In this document: piece by piece, positions 17,817 through 27,284 of the stretch | Numbering within the stretch: position 1 is the stretch's first letter | Layout of the letters: each line of letters opens with the position of its first letter | NCBI RefSeq assembly: GCF_021184045.1 | Contig: NZ_CP073710.1 | Location: 2,180,685 to 2,244,684 of the forward strand | From: Methanococcoides orientis | Lineage (GTDB): Archaea; Halobacteriota; Methanosarcinia; Methanosarcinales; Methanosarcinaceae | Direction: 5' to 3' | Length of the DNA stretch: 64,000 nucleotides | Position numbers and translations under genes: made by a program | The notes under the pieces: model-generated | Seen by the model: only the letters and a program-made list of their open reading frames with translations | The model's database searches: none | Told to the model about the DNA's origin: nothing

Positions 17817-18599
17817 ATGCGTAAGATCATTTTGAGTCTGTTCCTCTTAAGTTCCATCCTTTCACTATCAGGATGTGTTGGCCCTGATGAGGCAGCTCCG
17901 GAGCTAACTGTTACTTTTGCAAATGTGACAGAGGTTATCGATGGGGATACCTTTGTCATATCTACTGGTGAGAAGGTCCGTCTTATCGGGGTGGACACTC
18001 CTGAAAGGGGGGAGCCATATTATGATGAAGCAAAACAGTATATGATCGACAATCTTCCTGGAAGGACGGTCAGGCTCGAAGCAGATGTGAGCGATACGGA
18101 TCGATATGGACGTCTGTTAAGATATGTCTGGCTTGATGGTAGTATGGTGAACAATGATCTGGTGCTTTCGGGATTGGCGGTTTCAAAAACCTATGAGCCG
18201 GATACATACTATCAGGATCAACTGGAGGGCTCTGAATCCTATGCAATGGAAAGGGGCGTAGGATTATGGTCTGAGGCAGCCTCTCAGGAAGTATCAAAGA
18301 CTATTATCTCTTATCTTGATGCAGGAAAATATGTGGGGCAGACGGTAACTGTTGAGGGAACTGTGGTGCGCACAACAAAACATGATGGGAATGGTATTAT
18401 TTACCTCAATTTCCATGATCCTTATGAAGGTTATTTTACTGTCGTGATCTGGTCGGAAGATTGGGACCGGTTCCTGCAGAGTCCTGAGGTTTACTATGAT
18501 GGCAAGCATGTGATGGTGACCGGGAAGGTCATTGAATACAAAGGCAGTCCTGAGATAATTGTTGAGAACCCTGCTGAAATTGTTATCGTAAGTGATTGA
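17817..18599 (+). CDS. Lipoprotein thermonuclease (SNase) with C-terminal OB-fold
   Basis: A 260-residue secreted nuclease. The N-terminus has a lipoprotein-like signal (LSLSGC, Cys20), so it is probably tethered outside the membrane. The SNase domain (about 35-165) keeps the catalytic pattern VIDGDTF, RLIGVDTPERG and DTDRYGRLLRY. The C-terminal part (about 175-260) resembles a nucleic-acid-binding OB-fold (VTVEGTVVRTTKHDG). It likely degrades extracellular DNA or RNA. A GGAGG at 17778-17782 lies well upstream of the ATG, and no good SD sits next to the start. Confidence 0.88.
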   Translation: MRKIILSLFLLSSILSLSGCVGPDEAAPELTVTFANVTEVIDGDTFVISTGEKVRLIGVDTPERGEPYYDEAKQYMIDNLPGRTVRLEADVSDTDRYGRLLRYVWLDGSMVNNDLVLSGLAVSKTYEPDTYYQDQLEGSESYAMERGVGLWSEAASQEVSKTIISYLDAGKYVGQTVTVEGTVVRTTKHDGNGIIYLNFHDPYEGYFTVVIWSEDWDRFLQSPEVYYDGKHVMVTGKVIEYKGSPEIIVENPAEIVIVSD

Positions 18600-18644
18600 A
18601 AGGATCACTTCTCTTTTTTGAGAACATAAGATTAATAATTGGTT

Positions 18645-19463
18645 ATGTCGAATCATACCAACATGCAAAAAAGCATAGCTGCAGTTTTTGATAGTGCAGG
18701 AACCCTGTTACACATGTATCGTGTGGCAAAGGATATTAACAGCGGGAAAACGATCACAGGTGTGGAAAGTACTGCTCTTGTAGCTCAGCGCAAGGGTCGT
18801 GCACTGATAGTGCTTCATACAGAGCCGGCTGTGATCCTTAGTGTTGACCGCAACATGCGCGTTATTGATTTCATTGAAGATCATGGGGTAGCTATCGATA
18901 TAAGTTGTGCAAGTATTCCTTTTTCTTTGGACGAGGCTTATGATATAATCAAGGATAGCAATATTAAGATAGGTGATATCCTTCAGGTGGTCGATGCGGT
19001 GAAGGTCCATTGCCCTAAAATATTCTATGTGGCAGCAGGCATAATCGTTGATAGAAATGATCACACTGTTCCATATGTCCTAAGTACAGGAGGCCGAATG
19101 TTCCATGATACTAAGGGTACCATCGATCAATTGAAAGCACGCGGGGTGGATGTTTATATTGCATCAGGTGACAGCAGACGAAATCTCAAGCAGCTTGCAG
19201 GATGCATCGATATACCTATGGAAAGGGTGTACGATATTGCCACTACCCGCGAAAAGGCACGTATAGTTCTTGACCTGAAAGAGAAATATGACCGTGTTTT
19301 GATGGTTGGCGATGGTATGAATGATATCCTTGCCTTGAGGGCTGCGGATATTGGCGTTGTAACGCTTCAACAGGGGGATGAACGCCCCGAAAAACTGGAG
19401 AGATCTGCAGATGTGGTGATCAGGGATATCAGGGAAGTTCTGGACATCGTTGATTCTCTGTAA
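18645..19463 (+). CDS. HAD-superfamily phosphatase, soluble P-type ATPase-like
   Basis: A cytoplasmic HAD protein of about 272 residues. Motif I reads FDSAGTL: the first Asp is present but the acid of typical phosphatases is Ala, as in P-type ATPases that have Thr there. Motif II lies in VYIASGDSRR, and motifs III/IV in a conserved Lys region and VGDGMNDILALRAADIGV, which is also P-type-like. An insertion of about 90 residues separates motif I from the rest. It precedes the MCR activation cluster, 271 bases before atwA, on the same strand. Start chosen at ATG 18645; TTG 18639 and ATG 18663 are alternatives. Substrate unknown. Confidence 0.8.
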   Translation: MSNHTNMQKSIAAVFDSAGTLLHMYRVAKDINSGKTITGVESTALVAQRKGRALIVLHTEPAVILSVDRNMRVIDFIEDHGVAIDISCASIPFSLDEAYDIIKDSNIKIGDILQVVDAVKVHCPKIFYVAAGIIVDRNDHTVPYVLSTGGRMFHDTKGTIDQLKARGVDVYIASGDSRRNLKQLAGCIDIPMERVYDIATTREKARIVLDLKEKYDRVLMVGDGMNDILALRAADIGVVTLQQGDERPEKLERSADVVIRDIREVLDIVDSL

Positions 19464-19645
19464 TGCAATTTTTGCTGTTGTCTGAATGCGGTATTGCTTC
19501 GTTTGATATTGTTTTTGAATGTTAACGGCGATATGGCAATGCGTTATGTTTATGTACTGCATTATGTAATGCTGATATATCCGTAGAGGATAAATTCTTA
19601 ATAATGTTTCAAATTCAAACGTAGTATAAGCGACACTTTAGCGGT

Positions 19646-19664
19646 TTTGTACAGAAAGTACAAA
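19646..19664. promoter_or_regulatory. Inverted repeat upstream of atwA
   Basis: TTTGTAC, spacer AGAAA, GTACAAA: a perfect 7-bp inverted repeat about 71 bases before the atwA start. It could be an operator or an RNA hairpin in the leader. The rest of the 271-base gap (19464-19734) is AT-rich, with TATA-like text near 19590-19605, and holds no gene. Confidence 0.45.
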
Positions 19665-19734
19665 TCTGTTAAGTAGCATAAAATATCATGTAACAAACAG
19701 GTACTTACGCTCAGCCAATATCGGAGGAAAGCAA

Positions 19735-21351
19735 ATGTCATTGTTCATTGAGGTCAAAGACCTGACTATATCTTATGATGGTGTTAATGTTCTGAAAAAC
19801 ATTAATCTTAACATCAATGAAGGTGAGGTCATTGGAATTTTGGGTCGAAGTGGCGCAGGAAAAACCATCCTGATGCACGCTTTGAGGGGAGCCGAAGAAT
19901 ATGAGAATATCTCTGGTTCGATCATCTATCATTTGGCAAGATGTGATAAATGTGATCATATCGATCCGCCAAGCAAGGTAGGTGAAACATGCCGTCACTG
20001 TAAGGGTGACGTGATGAAAGCATTTGATGCGGACTTTGTTGCATTGTCCCTTCATGCTCACGAACGCAAAAACGTTTCCAAACGGATCGCAATCATGCTC
20101 CAGCGTACGTTCGCACTGTATGGTGATGACCAGGTAGTTGCAAATGTCATGAACTCTCTTACTGAGATCGGTTACACTGGTAATGATGCTATGTCAAGGG
20201 CAATGGAGCTTCTTGAGGATGTACGATTGTCCCATCGTATGATGCATGTTGCACGTGACTTAAGCGGTGGGGAAAAACAGAGGGTAGTTCTTGCAAGACA
20301 ACTTGTAAGAAATCCAATGCTGCTTCTTGCTGATGAACCTACAGGTACCCTTGACCCAAGGACTGCAGATGTTGTCCACGATGTCATCGAAAGGGCTGTT
20401 AAGGCTTACAACATGACCATGGTAATTACATCTCATTGGTCCGATGTTATCGAGGAGCTTGCAGACAAGGCCATCATCCTCGACGATGGCGAGGTCGTCA
20501 TGGAGGGTGATCCCCATGAGGTCGCAACTGAGTTCATGAAGATGGTATCACACATTGAAAAGAACGAAAATATCGTTCTTGGTGAACCTATTATCGATGT
20601 AAAGAACCTTGTTAAGAAATACATCTCTGTTACCAGGGGTGTCGTACATGCTGTCAATGATGTTTCCTTTGAAGTAAAGGAAGGAGAGATCTTTGGTCTT
20701 GCAGGTACCAGTGGTGCAGGGAAGACAACAACCTCTGAGATCCTCATGGGTATCGTGCAACCTACAAAAGGAGATATTCGCGTGCGTGTGGGTGATGAAT
20801 GGATCGATATGACAATTCCGGGTCCTGACAACAGGGGTCGGGCTACCAAATACATGGGTATCCTGCATCAGGAATATGGACTTTACACTCACAGAAGCAT
20901 TATTGATAACCTGACAGAGTCTATCGGCATCGATCTTCCTTACGAGCTTGCAGTTCGCAAGGCAATAAAAACACTAATTGCTACCGGTTTCTCTGAAGAG
21001 AAGGCAAAGTCTATCCTGCCAAAGATGGCTGATGACATTAGTGAGGGTGAGAGGCACAGGGTTGCTCTTGCACAGATCCTTATGAAAGAGCCAAACATCA
21101 TTGTGATGGACGAACCTACCGGTACAATGGATCCTATCACTAAGATAGAGGTTACAAGGTCCATTCTTAAGGCACGTGATGAGATGGGTGACACATTTGT
21201 TATCGTTTCACATGACATGGATTTCCTGCAGGAAGCATGTGACCGCGTTGCCCTAATGAGGGATGCTAAGATAGTAGCTGTTGGCGAACCTAATGATGTT
21301 CTTTCCCAGCTTACCGAGGAAGAACGCTTACTTGTTGCGCAGGAAGCATAA
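19735..21351 (+). CDS. atwA: Methyl-coenzyme M reductase system component A2
   Basis: Twin ABC-type ATPase (538 residues) that powers reductive activation of the nickel F430 of methyl-coenzyme M reductase. First cassette: Walker [10 protein letters not shown] near residue 37, signature LSGGEKQR, Walker [10 protein letters not shown]. Between Walker A and signature lies a four-cysteine insertion (CDKCDHID ... CRHCKGD) likely to bind zinc. Second cassette: [10 protein letters not shown] near 325, [17 protein letters not shown]. It has no membrane segments. SD GGAGGA supports the ATG. It leads a cluster with six methanogenesis-marker genes. Confidence 0.96.
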   Translation: MSLFIEVKDLTISYDGVNVLKNINLNINEGEVIGILGRSGAGKTILMHALRGAEEYENISGSIIYHLARCDKCDHIDPPSKVGETCRHCKGDVMKAFDADFVALSLHAHERKNVSKRIAIMLQRTFALYGDDQVVANVMNSLTEIGYTGNDAMSRAMELLEDVRLSHRMMHVARDLSGGEKQRVVLARQLVRNPMLLLADEPTGTLDPRTADVVHDVIERAVKAYNMTMVITSHWSDVIEELADKAIILDDGEVVMEGDPHEVATEFMKMVSHIEKNENIVLGEPIIDVKNLVKKYISVTRGVVHAVNDVSFEVKEGEIFGLAGTSGAGKTTTSEILMGIVQPTKGDIRVRVGDEWIDMTIPGPDNRGRATKYMGILHQEYGLYTHRSIIDNLTESIGIDLPYELAVRKAIKTLIATGFSEEKAKSILPKMADDISEGERHRVALAQILMKEPNIIVMDEPTGTMDPITKIEVTRSILKARDEMGDTFVIVSHDMDFLQEACDRVALMRDAKIVAVGEPNDVLSQLTEEERLLVAQEA

Positions 21352-21395
21352 GTTTAAAATTGAGCTCCCTATATTATGTAGTGGAGGCGATAATC

Positions 21396-22946
21396 CTGAG
21401 CGGTAAGATTAGTGTTGAGGTCAATAATAATCAGGTAGCATTGCCCCCGGGTTCTACTCTGGGGGATGCTATTAAAGCATCGCAGGCTCCTTACAGGAAA
21501 GGTACCGCTATAGGTATTCTTAAGAAGGACGAAGGTCGCAAAAGCGGTGCTATAATAGATTATGTGGTGAAGACCTCGAAAGGGGACTTCAGGATCGAAC
21601 TGGAAGGCGATTCAGCATCTGCCGATGTATGGGCAGAGCATTTTAATGAATATGAAGGTACAAAGGTTCGTTGGGATTCCAGGGATGCATTGGCATTTGG
21701 TCCCTTCAAAGCTGACATTGTGCCAACTCATTCTTTATTATCACTAAACAAATATGATGTTGTTTTCGGAGCAGGCGGCCTTGACCCGGATAACACTCAT
21801 ATGATAATTGCACTGGAGGACCATTCTTCGGAATATGGTACTCCGGAAGATGGTATTTTTGGTAAGGTCGTAAGCGGGATAAATATCCTGTCCGAGCTTG
21901 GCAGCGGTGACAGCATAATTGGCATTGAGCCTGCTCTGGAATGGGAAGAGACCGGAGAGCATGTGTGTACCACTGACCTGAATACGGTCATTGAGGAAGG
22001 TTTCAGGATATTCACTTACATAGAGGTCGAGATCGACCCGGAAGCACCTGAGGGTGCAGAACATTTCTTTGCGTTGACGCGAGATGGTACCTTCGATGTG
22101 GGATTTGTTTCAAGCTCTTTTATTTCTGATCATTCATTGCATGGCGAGATGTGCAAATTTGAGAATTTTGATCCCCGGACAAAAGGTTCGGTATGGGTCA
22201 GGACAGTGGGTTACGGGACTGGAAAGATGTTCATCGCTAAGGATGACAGGCCTGCAAGTATCATGCATTCGGTTGTAGGAAATCTTTCTCACGGAATAGA
22301 GCTTGTCCAGATGGCAGAGTCCGACCAGAAGCTGATGGTGAAAACCTCTCCTGAACCGGTCTGGCTTTTAGGCCTGTCCTTTAAGGAAGCTGAAGATAAG
22401 CTTTCATCTCTTGGCATTGAGCTTGTAAAGCAGGGTTATACTGAAGATGATGCTGTTATCGTTGAGCAGAAACCTGCACATAGTATTGATGTTCTGAAGG
22501 AAGGAAAGGTGGAAGTTGTAGGTGTTCCGGACTCAAAGCTTGTGAACGTTGAACTTTATGACGAACTTGCTCCCAAGACACTTGATTTCTTCAGGCATGC
22601 TATCGACCTTCAGTTCAAACCGGTTGGTGCACTGCCCATCATGATGACGTATGAGAATACGTACATCTTCAAGGCAGAGAAATCCGCTGAAAAATACAAG
22701 GAGATCCTGCCCGAGAACGTTCCTCAGGGAAAGGTGGCAGCAGGTGAACTTGGTGTTACTAACCAGGCAGCAAAAAGGCATGGTATGGTCGGTGTGAAGC
22801 TTGAGGACGATGACATGTTCGGTCCTACAGGTGAGAAGTTCACAAGTACGAATATCATAGGCCGTATCCTTGAGCCTGAAAAACTTAAGGGCATGAAGGA
22901 CGGGGATATAATGTATGTTATTGAAGCTACAGGGAGTGATCAATGA
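21396..22946 (+). CDS. mmp3: Methanogenesis marker protein 3
   Basis: Protein of about 516 residues matching methanogenesis marker 3, a component found with MCR activation complexes. It is soluble; the C-terminal half resembles a cyclophilin-type peptidyl-prolyl isomerase pattern (ELYDELAPKTLDFFRHAI near residue 390). The start is unclear: SD GTGGAGG (21381-21387) is 8 bases before a CTG at 21396 followed by SGKISVEVNNNQ, while the nearest standard start, TTG 21360, has no SD and lies before it. The gene overlaps mmp6 by four bases (ATGA). Confidence 0.87.
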   Translation: MSGKISVEVNNNQVALPPGSTLGDAIKASQAPYRKGTAIGILKKDEGRKSGAIIDYVVKTSKGDFRIELEGDSASADVWAEHFNEYEGTKVRWDSRDALAFGPFKADIVPTHSLLSLNKYDVVFGAGGLDPDNTHMIIALEDHSSEYGTPEDGIFGKVVSGINILSELGSGDSIIGIEPALEWEETGEHVCTTDLNTVIEEGFRIFTYIEVEIDPEAPEGAEHFFALTRDGTFDVGFVSSSFISDHSLHGEMCKFENFDPRTKGSVWVRTVGYGTGKMFIAKDDRPASIMHSVVGNLSHGIELVQMAESDQKLMVKTSPEPVWLLGLSFKEAEDKLSSLGIELVKQGYTEDDAVIVEQKPAHSIDVLKEGKVEVVGVPDSKLVNVELYDELAPKTLDFFRHAIDLQFKPVGALPIMMTYENTYIFKAEKSAEKYKEILPENVPQGKVAAGELGVTNQAAKRHGMVGVKLEDDDMFGPTGEKFTSTNIIGRILEPEKLKGMKDGDIMYVIEATGSDQ

Positions 22947-23380
22947 TGGCTGAAGCTATTGAGGATAATATCACCAAGATCGTTGTGATAAGTTCTGACA
23001 GCGTCCTGCCAATGGACGCAGCCATGAAGGTATATGAGTCCGAGGACGCCATCACTATCAAAGAGACCTGTTTCGGGACAATGGTGAATGGTCCCAGGGA
23101 TGCTGTTAACAGGGTTGTGGAAACCCTCCGCTCCATGGACCGCAATCACATATTTGTTAAGGAAAGGGGCTTTAAGCCTGGTGCGGAAGTAAGATGTCGT
23201 GCCGGAAGGGGCGGTGGCCCAAGGCCTGGTTTCCATTTCCTGAGGGAAGAGGTTAGCATGCTTCCAATGATAGGCAGGGCACTGGACGAGTATGATGCCG
23301 GTGAGCCGCTTGAAGAAAAGGAAGTTCCCCAAAAACTGGATGTATCGAAGTTGAAAAAGATCATTGATTCAGAATTATGA
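22943..23380 (+). CDS. mmp6: Methanogenesis marker protein 6
   Basis: A 145-residue protein of the marker 6 family, restricted to methanogens. It starts with two ATGs overlapping the mmp3 stop, so it is translationally coupled. The C-terminal half is Gly/Arg-rich around CRAGRGGGPRPGFHF near residue 90. No catalytic motif is recognisable. Its place between mmp3 and mmp5 suggests a role in making or activating methyl-coenzyme M reductase; the exact step is unknown. Confidence 0.88.
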   Translation: MMAEAIEDNITKIVVISSDSVLPMDAAMKVYESEDAITIKETCFGTMVNGPRDAVNRVVETLRSMDRNHIFVKERGFKPGAEVRCRAGRGGGPRPGFHFLREEVSMLPMIGRALDEYDAGEPLEEKEVPQKLDVSKLKKIIDSEL

Positions 23381-23389
23381 GGTGTTATT

Positions 23390-23845
23390 TTGGCAAAAGT
23401 TATCATTTATCCAACAAACAGCCTTATCCTTTCCGACATGGTCGAGAGATTCGGGCATGAGCCTCTTGCTATGATGGAGAAGATACGCGAGAAGATCACT
23501 ACAGTGGGTGTGGATTCTCCTCCTTTGAACATAACTCCCGAGGGACCAAAGCATGGTCTGAAATATGCAGCTGTGGAAGTTCCGGCAGGTGTCAGGGGCA
23601 GGATGTCCATCATTGGTCCGCTAATCGATATTGCGGAAGCTGCAATTATTGTCGGTGATGCGTCCATAAGCTTTGGATGCATGGGATGTGCACGTACAAA
23701 TGAGCTGACGAAGTTTCTCATAAGGGAGAAGGACATTCCTGTTCTTGAAATACAATATCCTCACACGGAAGAGGAAGGAAAGGCTTTCGTGTACAATATA
23801 GCAGAGTTCCTGAAAGCCTTGCCAACCGGGGGTGATGATGAATGA
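23390..23845 (+). CDS. mmp5: Methanogenesis marker protein 5
   Basis: A 151-residue marker 5 protein starting at TTG, with GAGGTG upstream. Two cysteines in [12 protein letters not shown] near residue 100 could bind metal. The protein is soluble. It overlaps mmp15 by four bases. Its association with the following BadF-type ATPase is constant in methanogens. Function beyond MCR biogenesis is not established. Confidence 0.88.
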   Translation: MAKVIIYPTNSLILSDMVERFGHEPLAMMEKIREKITTVGVDSPPLNITPEGPKHGLKYAAVEVPAGVRGRMSIIGPLIDIAEAAIIVGDASISFGCMGCARTNELTKFLIREKDIPVLEIQYPHTEEEGKAFVYNIAEFLKALPTGGDDE

Positions 23846-25083
23846 GTGAAAAAGATCAGGTATTGATAGCACTTGTTTCATGTGGAAGTGAGTATGCAGG
23901 TGTCCAGAAAGAGCTGGAAAGTGCTGCAAGCACCCTGAATGCAAAGTTGGTCTACCCTGAGATGGATGTTGCATCACTTGACACAATAGGTATGGAGTTT
24001 GGGCTGGAAGTCGCAAGCCCTGACCTGAAGCTCATGATGGCAAGGGCAAAAGCAGTTGTAGAAGGCGTTGCCAAGGTGGATGGTGTGTTCGTGACATCAT
24101 GTTTCCGCTGTGCAGAAGCTGCTATTGTCAGGAATGAGATCCGCAGGTATATTTTCCAGAACTCAGGGCTTCCTGTTATCAGTTATTCATTTACTGAACG
24201 TACTACGGCAGCAACTTTGCTGACCCGTCTTGAAGCACTGACCACCATTGCAAGAAGGAAGCACTTACTTGCCAGGGAACATCAGGTCGGCATCACTGCC
24301 GGAATCGATTCCGGCTCGACCACAACCAAGGCAGTTGTGATGAAGGACGATGAGATCATCGGTGAGGGCTGGGTCCCGACAATCAAGGTTCTTGAAAGTG
24401 CGGATACTGCTCTGCAGCAGGCACTGGACCAGGCAGGATTGAAGAGGGAAGATCTCCAGGCAATAGGTACTACCGGTTACGGTCGTTTCCTGATAGGTGA
24501 GCATTTCAATGCTGATCTTGTGCAGGAAGAGATCACCGTGAACTCAAAAGGCGCCGTTTATCTTGCAGGCAAGCAACAGGGCAGTGCAACTGTCATCGAT
24601 ATTGGCGGAATGGACAACAAGGCCATATCCGTACAGGATGGTATTCCCGGCATGTTCACAATGGGTGGTATCTGTGCCGGTGCTTCTGGTCGCTTCCTCG
24701 AGATGACCTCTAAGCGTCTTGGTGTTGAGATCACAGAACTTGGTGACCTTGCTGTGCGGGGTATGGAAAAGAACGTGGAAATGAACAGTTACTGTATCGT
24801 TTTCGGTATCCAGTCCCTTGTAAACTCCCTTGCGAAAGGTTCGATCCCTGAGGATGTAGCCGCTGCAGCTTGCCACAGTGTGGTCGAGCAGATATTTGAA
24901 CAGCAGCTTCAGGAAGTGGAAGTTAAGGAACCACTCATCCTTGTAGGCGGTTCTTCGCTCATTGCAGGTGTTCCAAAAGCCCTCGGCGATCTTTTGAAGG
25001 TCGATGTGCTCGTGCCTCCACATTCACAGCTTATCGGTGCTGTGGGTGCAGCACTTCTGTCATCCGGTTTTGTAAAGGGGTGA
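23842..25083 (+). CDS. mmp15: Methanogenesis marker protein 15 (BadF/BcrA-type ATPase)
   Basis: A 413-residue protein whose C-terminal two thirds is an ASKHA-fold ATPase of the kind that activates 2-hydroxyacyl-CoA dehydratases by ATP-driven electron transfer. The phosphate loop [14 protein letters not shown] lies near residue 153 and the cluster region [20 protein letters not shown] near 275. In that family a 4Fe-4S cluster sits at the dimer interface, which would fit low-potential reduction of F430 in MCR. It overlaps both neighbours by four bases. Confidence 0.92.
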   Translation: MSEKDQVLIALVSCGSEYAGVQKELESAASTLNAKLVYPEMDVASLDTIGMEFGLEVASPDLKLMMARAKAVVEGVAKVDGVFVTSCFRCAEAAIVRNEIRRYIFQNSGLPVISYSFTERTTAATLLTRLEALTTIARRKHLLAREHQVGITAGIDSGSTTTKAVVMKDDEIIGEGWVPTIKVLESADTALQQALDQAGLKREDLQAIGTTGYGRFLIGEHFNADLVQEEITVNSKGAVYLAGKQQGSATVIDIGGMDNKAISVQDGIPGMFTMGGICAGASGRFLEMTSKRLGVEITELGDLAVRGMEKNVEMNSYCIVFGIQSLVNSLAKGSIPEDVAAAACHSVVEQIFEQQLQEVEVKEPLILVGGSSLIAGVPKALGDLLKVDVLVPPHSQLIGAVGAALLSSGFVKG

Positions 25084-25088
25084 TCTTC

Positions 25089-25700
25089 ATGGAACCCCTT
25101 GAGATATTCATTGTAGAGACTACCGAGCCTTCTGAGGCAAAAGCATACGAAAGCATAATGAAGGATATTATCTCTGAGCTTGCTTTTGTAAGGACCATTG
25201 GTAGGATAAAAGTGAGGATAAGGCCCGAGGACTCGCTGTTCATGATGGCCATCGTCCTTCGTAGTGGTCTTCCTCCTATAAAGGCAAAGGAGATATCGTC
25301 TACCGAGCTCGACAGGCCCGGATCAAAGGTGGTAATCACTGTGACGGATGAGAAGACGATCCCTCAATTCCTGGAAAAACTATGGACACAATTTGGAAGG
25401 GCGAATGTCATACAGCCTCAGAGGAATCTGATCGAGGTGATCTCTGATGACCTGGAGGCAACTGAAGATTCAATCGGTGATATTGTTGTAGATGATCCGG
25501 AAAAGTCCCTTCGTGAAAGGCTTGCGGATATGGCAATACGTGCCACTCCTGAGGGTTTCAGGATACGTTACCATTCTCTTGATGATGGTAAGTTCATATT
25601 TGTGGCATCAGAGGATACTATGCAACAGGAATGGATAGACGAGGCCCGTGTAATGCTTGAAGATCTGACAGGAGATGATGTTAATGGCAGCAGTGCTTGA
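25089..25700 (+). CDS. mmp17: Methanogenesis marker protein 17
   Basis: A protein of about 203 residues matching marker 17, which has been found with MCR activation complexes. It is soluble, alpha/beta, and has no cysteine motif. ATG 25089 is preferred over GTG 25080 because AAGGGGTGA is correctly spaced before it. It overlaps mmp7 in another frame by about 17 bases, so the two are coupled. Confidence 0.87.
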   Translation: MEPLEIFIVETTEPSEAKAYESIMKDIISELAFVRTIGRIKVRIRPEDSLFMMAIVLRSGLPPIKAKEISSTELDRPGSKVVITVTDEKTIPQFLEKLWTQFGRANVIQPQRNLIEVISDDLEATEDSIGDIVVDDPEKSLRERLADMAIRATPEGFRIRYHSLDDGKFIFVASEDTMQQEWIDEARVMLEDLTGDDVNGSSA

Positions 25701-26619
25701 ACCATATATCTATGAAGGCGGTATTCACAAACACAGTCTCATCCTTGAACTGCTGGAAGACCTTGGTGGTTATCTTGTACAAAAGACCCCTGCTTCCACA
25801 GAAGTAACCCTTGTCATGCTTATTCCGAAAAAAGATGTTCCTCTTGTGGAGGAACTTTGCAATAAATTGCTGGGGAAACTTACTTCTGCCCCTCTCACAG
25901 GTACTGAGATCGCAGTTGTATCACCTACCCTGGCTTCACATCACCTTCCACATTCAGCATGTGATGTTGCAGAATTCCTGCGTCGAGGAGGTGCAAACAC
26001 CAACATGATAGGTCTTGCAAGAGGAATGGGAAGAAGGGTAGCACTTTCAGCAGACTATGAAAGGAGACTTATCAACGAGCACGATGTTGCAGTGTTCTCC
26101 TTCGGCACTTTCAAGGATTGTATCATCAACAAGAAGCCAAAGCTCTTTGAAGGGATCGACATTCCGATAATTGTTACCGGTGGACCGGACCTTAAAACAG
26201 AGGATGTTCCCGGTTGTGATATCTATGTGGGGGGTATTGGCAGGGTCGCCCACAGGATGAGGAAAGGCCCTGAACTCGATGCAATGGATGTACTTAATGA
26301 AAAGGTCGGTGAGATCATAAACCTCAAGAGGGAGAGGATCTCAAAAGATCCGCTTGTTGTGCTTCCTGCAAGGCTGATGAAGGAAGTGCAGGAGCAGGTT
26401 CCTGATATCCATGATGTTCTTACACCCGCACCAATTACACTTCAGCTCGATGGAATGAGGGTTAAATTGCCGTTTGAAGAGTATCATGAAGCTATTGGTA
26501 ACATTGAGTTTGATGAAGGTTTCAAACTTTCAGATATTGCGGACATCATGCCTTCAAAGATGAAGAACTATGTTCTGATAAAGATCAAACGCAGGTCTGA
26601 GGTAGGATCAATAATTTAA
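25684..26619 (+). CDS. mmp7: Methanogenesis marker protein 7
   Basis: A protein of about 311 residues of the marker 7 family, another part of the MCR activation assembly. Landmarks: LEPYIYEGGIHKHSLILE at the N-terminus, HHLPHSACDVAEFLRRGG near 85 and VTGGPDLKTEDVPGCDIYVG near 160. Three ATGs are close together; 25684 is best placed after the SD GGAGA. The CMD-family gene follows after 26 bases on the same strand. Confidence 0.9.
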   Translation: MAAVLEPYIYEGGIHKHSLILELLEDLGGYLVQKTPASTEVTLVMLIPKKDVPLVEELCNKLLGKLTSAPLTGTEIAVVSPTLASHHLPHSACDVAEFLRRGGANTNMIGLARGMGRRVALSADYERRLINEHDVAVFSFGTFKDCIINKKPKLFEGIDIPIIVTGGPDLKTEDVPGCDIYVGGIGRVAHRMRKGPELDAMDVLNEKVGEIINLKRERISKDPLVVLPARLMKEVQEQVPDIHDVLTPAPITLQLDGMRVKLPFEEYHEAIGNIEFDEGFKLSDIADIMPSKMKNYVLIKIKRRSEVGSII

Positions 26620-26645
26620 TTATATTAGTAGTAGTGAGGATCATT

Positions 26646-27128
26646 ATGGATTTCGAAAAGATCAGGGAGATTGTGGAAAAAGAGCCTGATGAGGCAGTTT
26701 CGGAGGTATTGGAGGGTGTCAGGGAAAGATATGGTGAGGTTCCCTATATCCTGAACTTCATGAAGGATATGCCAGACCTTCTGATACCAAAAGTGATGTA
26801 TGACAATTCCATCATGAGGGAGTTCGAAAGGCTTGATCCCAAGACCATCGAACTGATATGTATCGGCGTTTCTTCTGCAATTCGCTGTGATCACTGTATG
26901 AAGATGCACATTCGTGTGGCACACAGGCTCGGTCTCACAAAAGAAGAGATATTTGATGCTGTCCTGATCGGTGGCGCAATGTCCAATGCGTCTGTCCTTG
27001 CAGAAGGTACCAGAGCTCTTGATCTTGAGTTCAATGGCTCGAAACCCGACTGTGATGAGGAATGTGATGTCTGTAACATCGCTCCCGGTAATAATCGCAA
27101 TGGCTGTAAGGTCGACAATGAAGATTAA
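26646..27128 (+). CDS. Carboxymuconolactone decarboxylase / AhpD family protein
   Basis: A 160-residue AhpD-like protein with the redox pair in SAIRCDHCMKMHIRVAHRLG near residue 80: CxxC plus the downstream His of the family. An additional cysteine-rich C-terminus (CDEECDVCN, then a last Cys) is unusual and might bind metal. It probably acts as a peroxidase or disulfide reductant. It sits 26 bases after mmp7 and may be part of the MCR-activation transcript, where a thiol-redox role would make sense; that link is inference. Start ATG 26646 follows GTGAGG. Confidence 0.86.
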   Translation: MDFEKIREIVEKEPDEAVSEVLEGVRERYGEVPYILNFMKDMPDLLIPKVMYDNSIMREFERLDPKTIELICIGVSSAIRCDHCMKMHIRVAHRLGLTKEEIFDAVLIGGAMSNASVLAEGTRALDLEFNGSKPDCDEECDVCNIAPGNNRNGCKVDNED

Positions 27129-27183
27129 TTTTCATTGATGTATCACTAACAAAAAATGAGTATCAACAATTAATAACAGAAAT

Positions 27184-27236
27184 GAGTGATGTCCACTTTG
27201 ACATTTGACATTTAACATCACTCTTTGTCATTTCTA
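27184..27236 (+). terminator. Long hairpin terminator after the MCR-activation cluster
   Basis: GAGTGATGT (27184-27192) pairs perfectly with ACATCACTC (27215-27223) over a 22-base loop, followed by TTTGTCATTTCTATTTG. It lies between convergent genes and probably ends the atwA-to-CMD transcript. Confidence 0.65.
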
Positions 27237-27284
27237 TTTGTATCTAAACTTCTGATCTTTGCTCTATTTCTTATCTGTTTGTTC

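Noticed and set aside
17770-17830. Upstream TTG frame with GGAGG before the SNase gene
   Set aside because: Only about 15 codons, overlaps the signal peptide start in another frame; could be chance.
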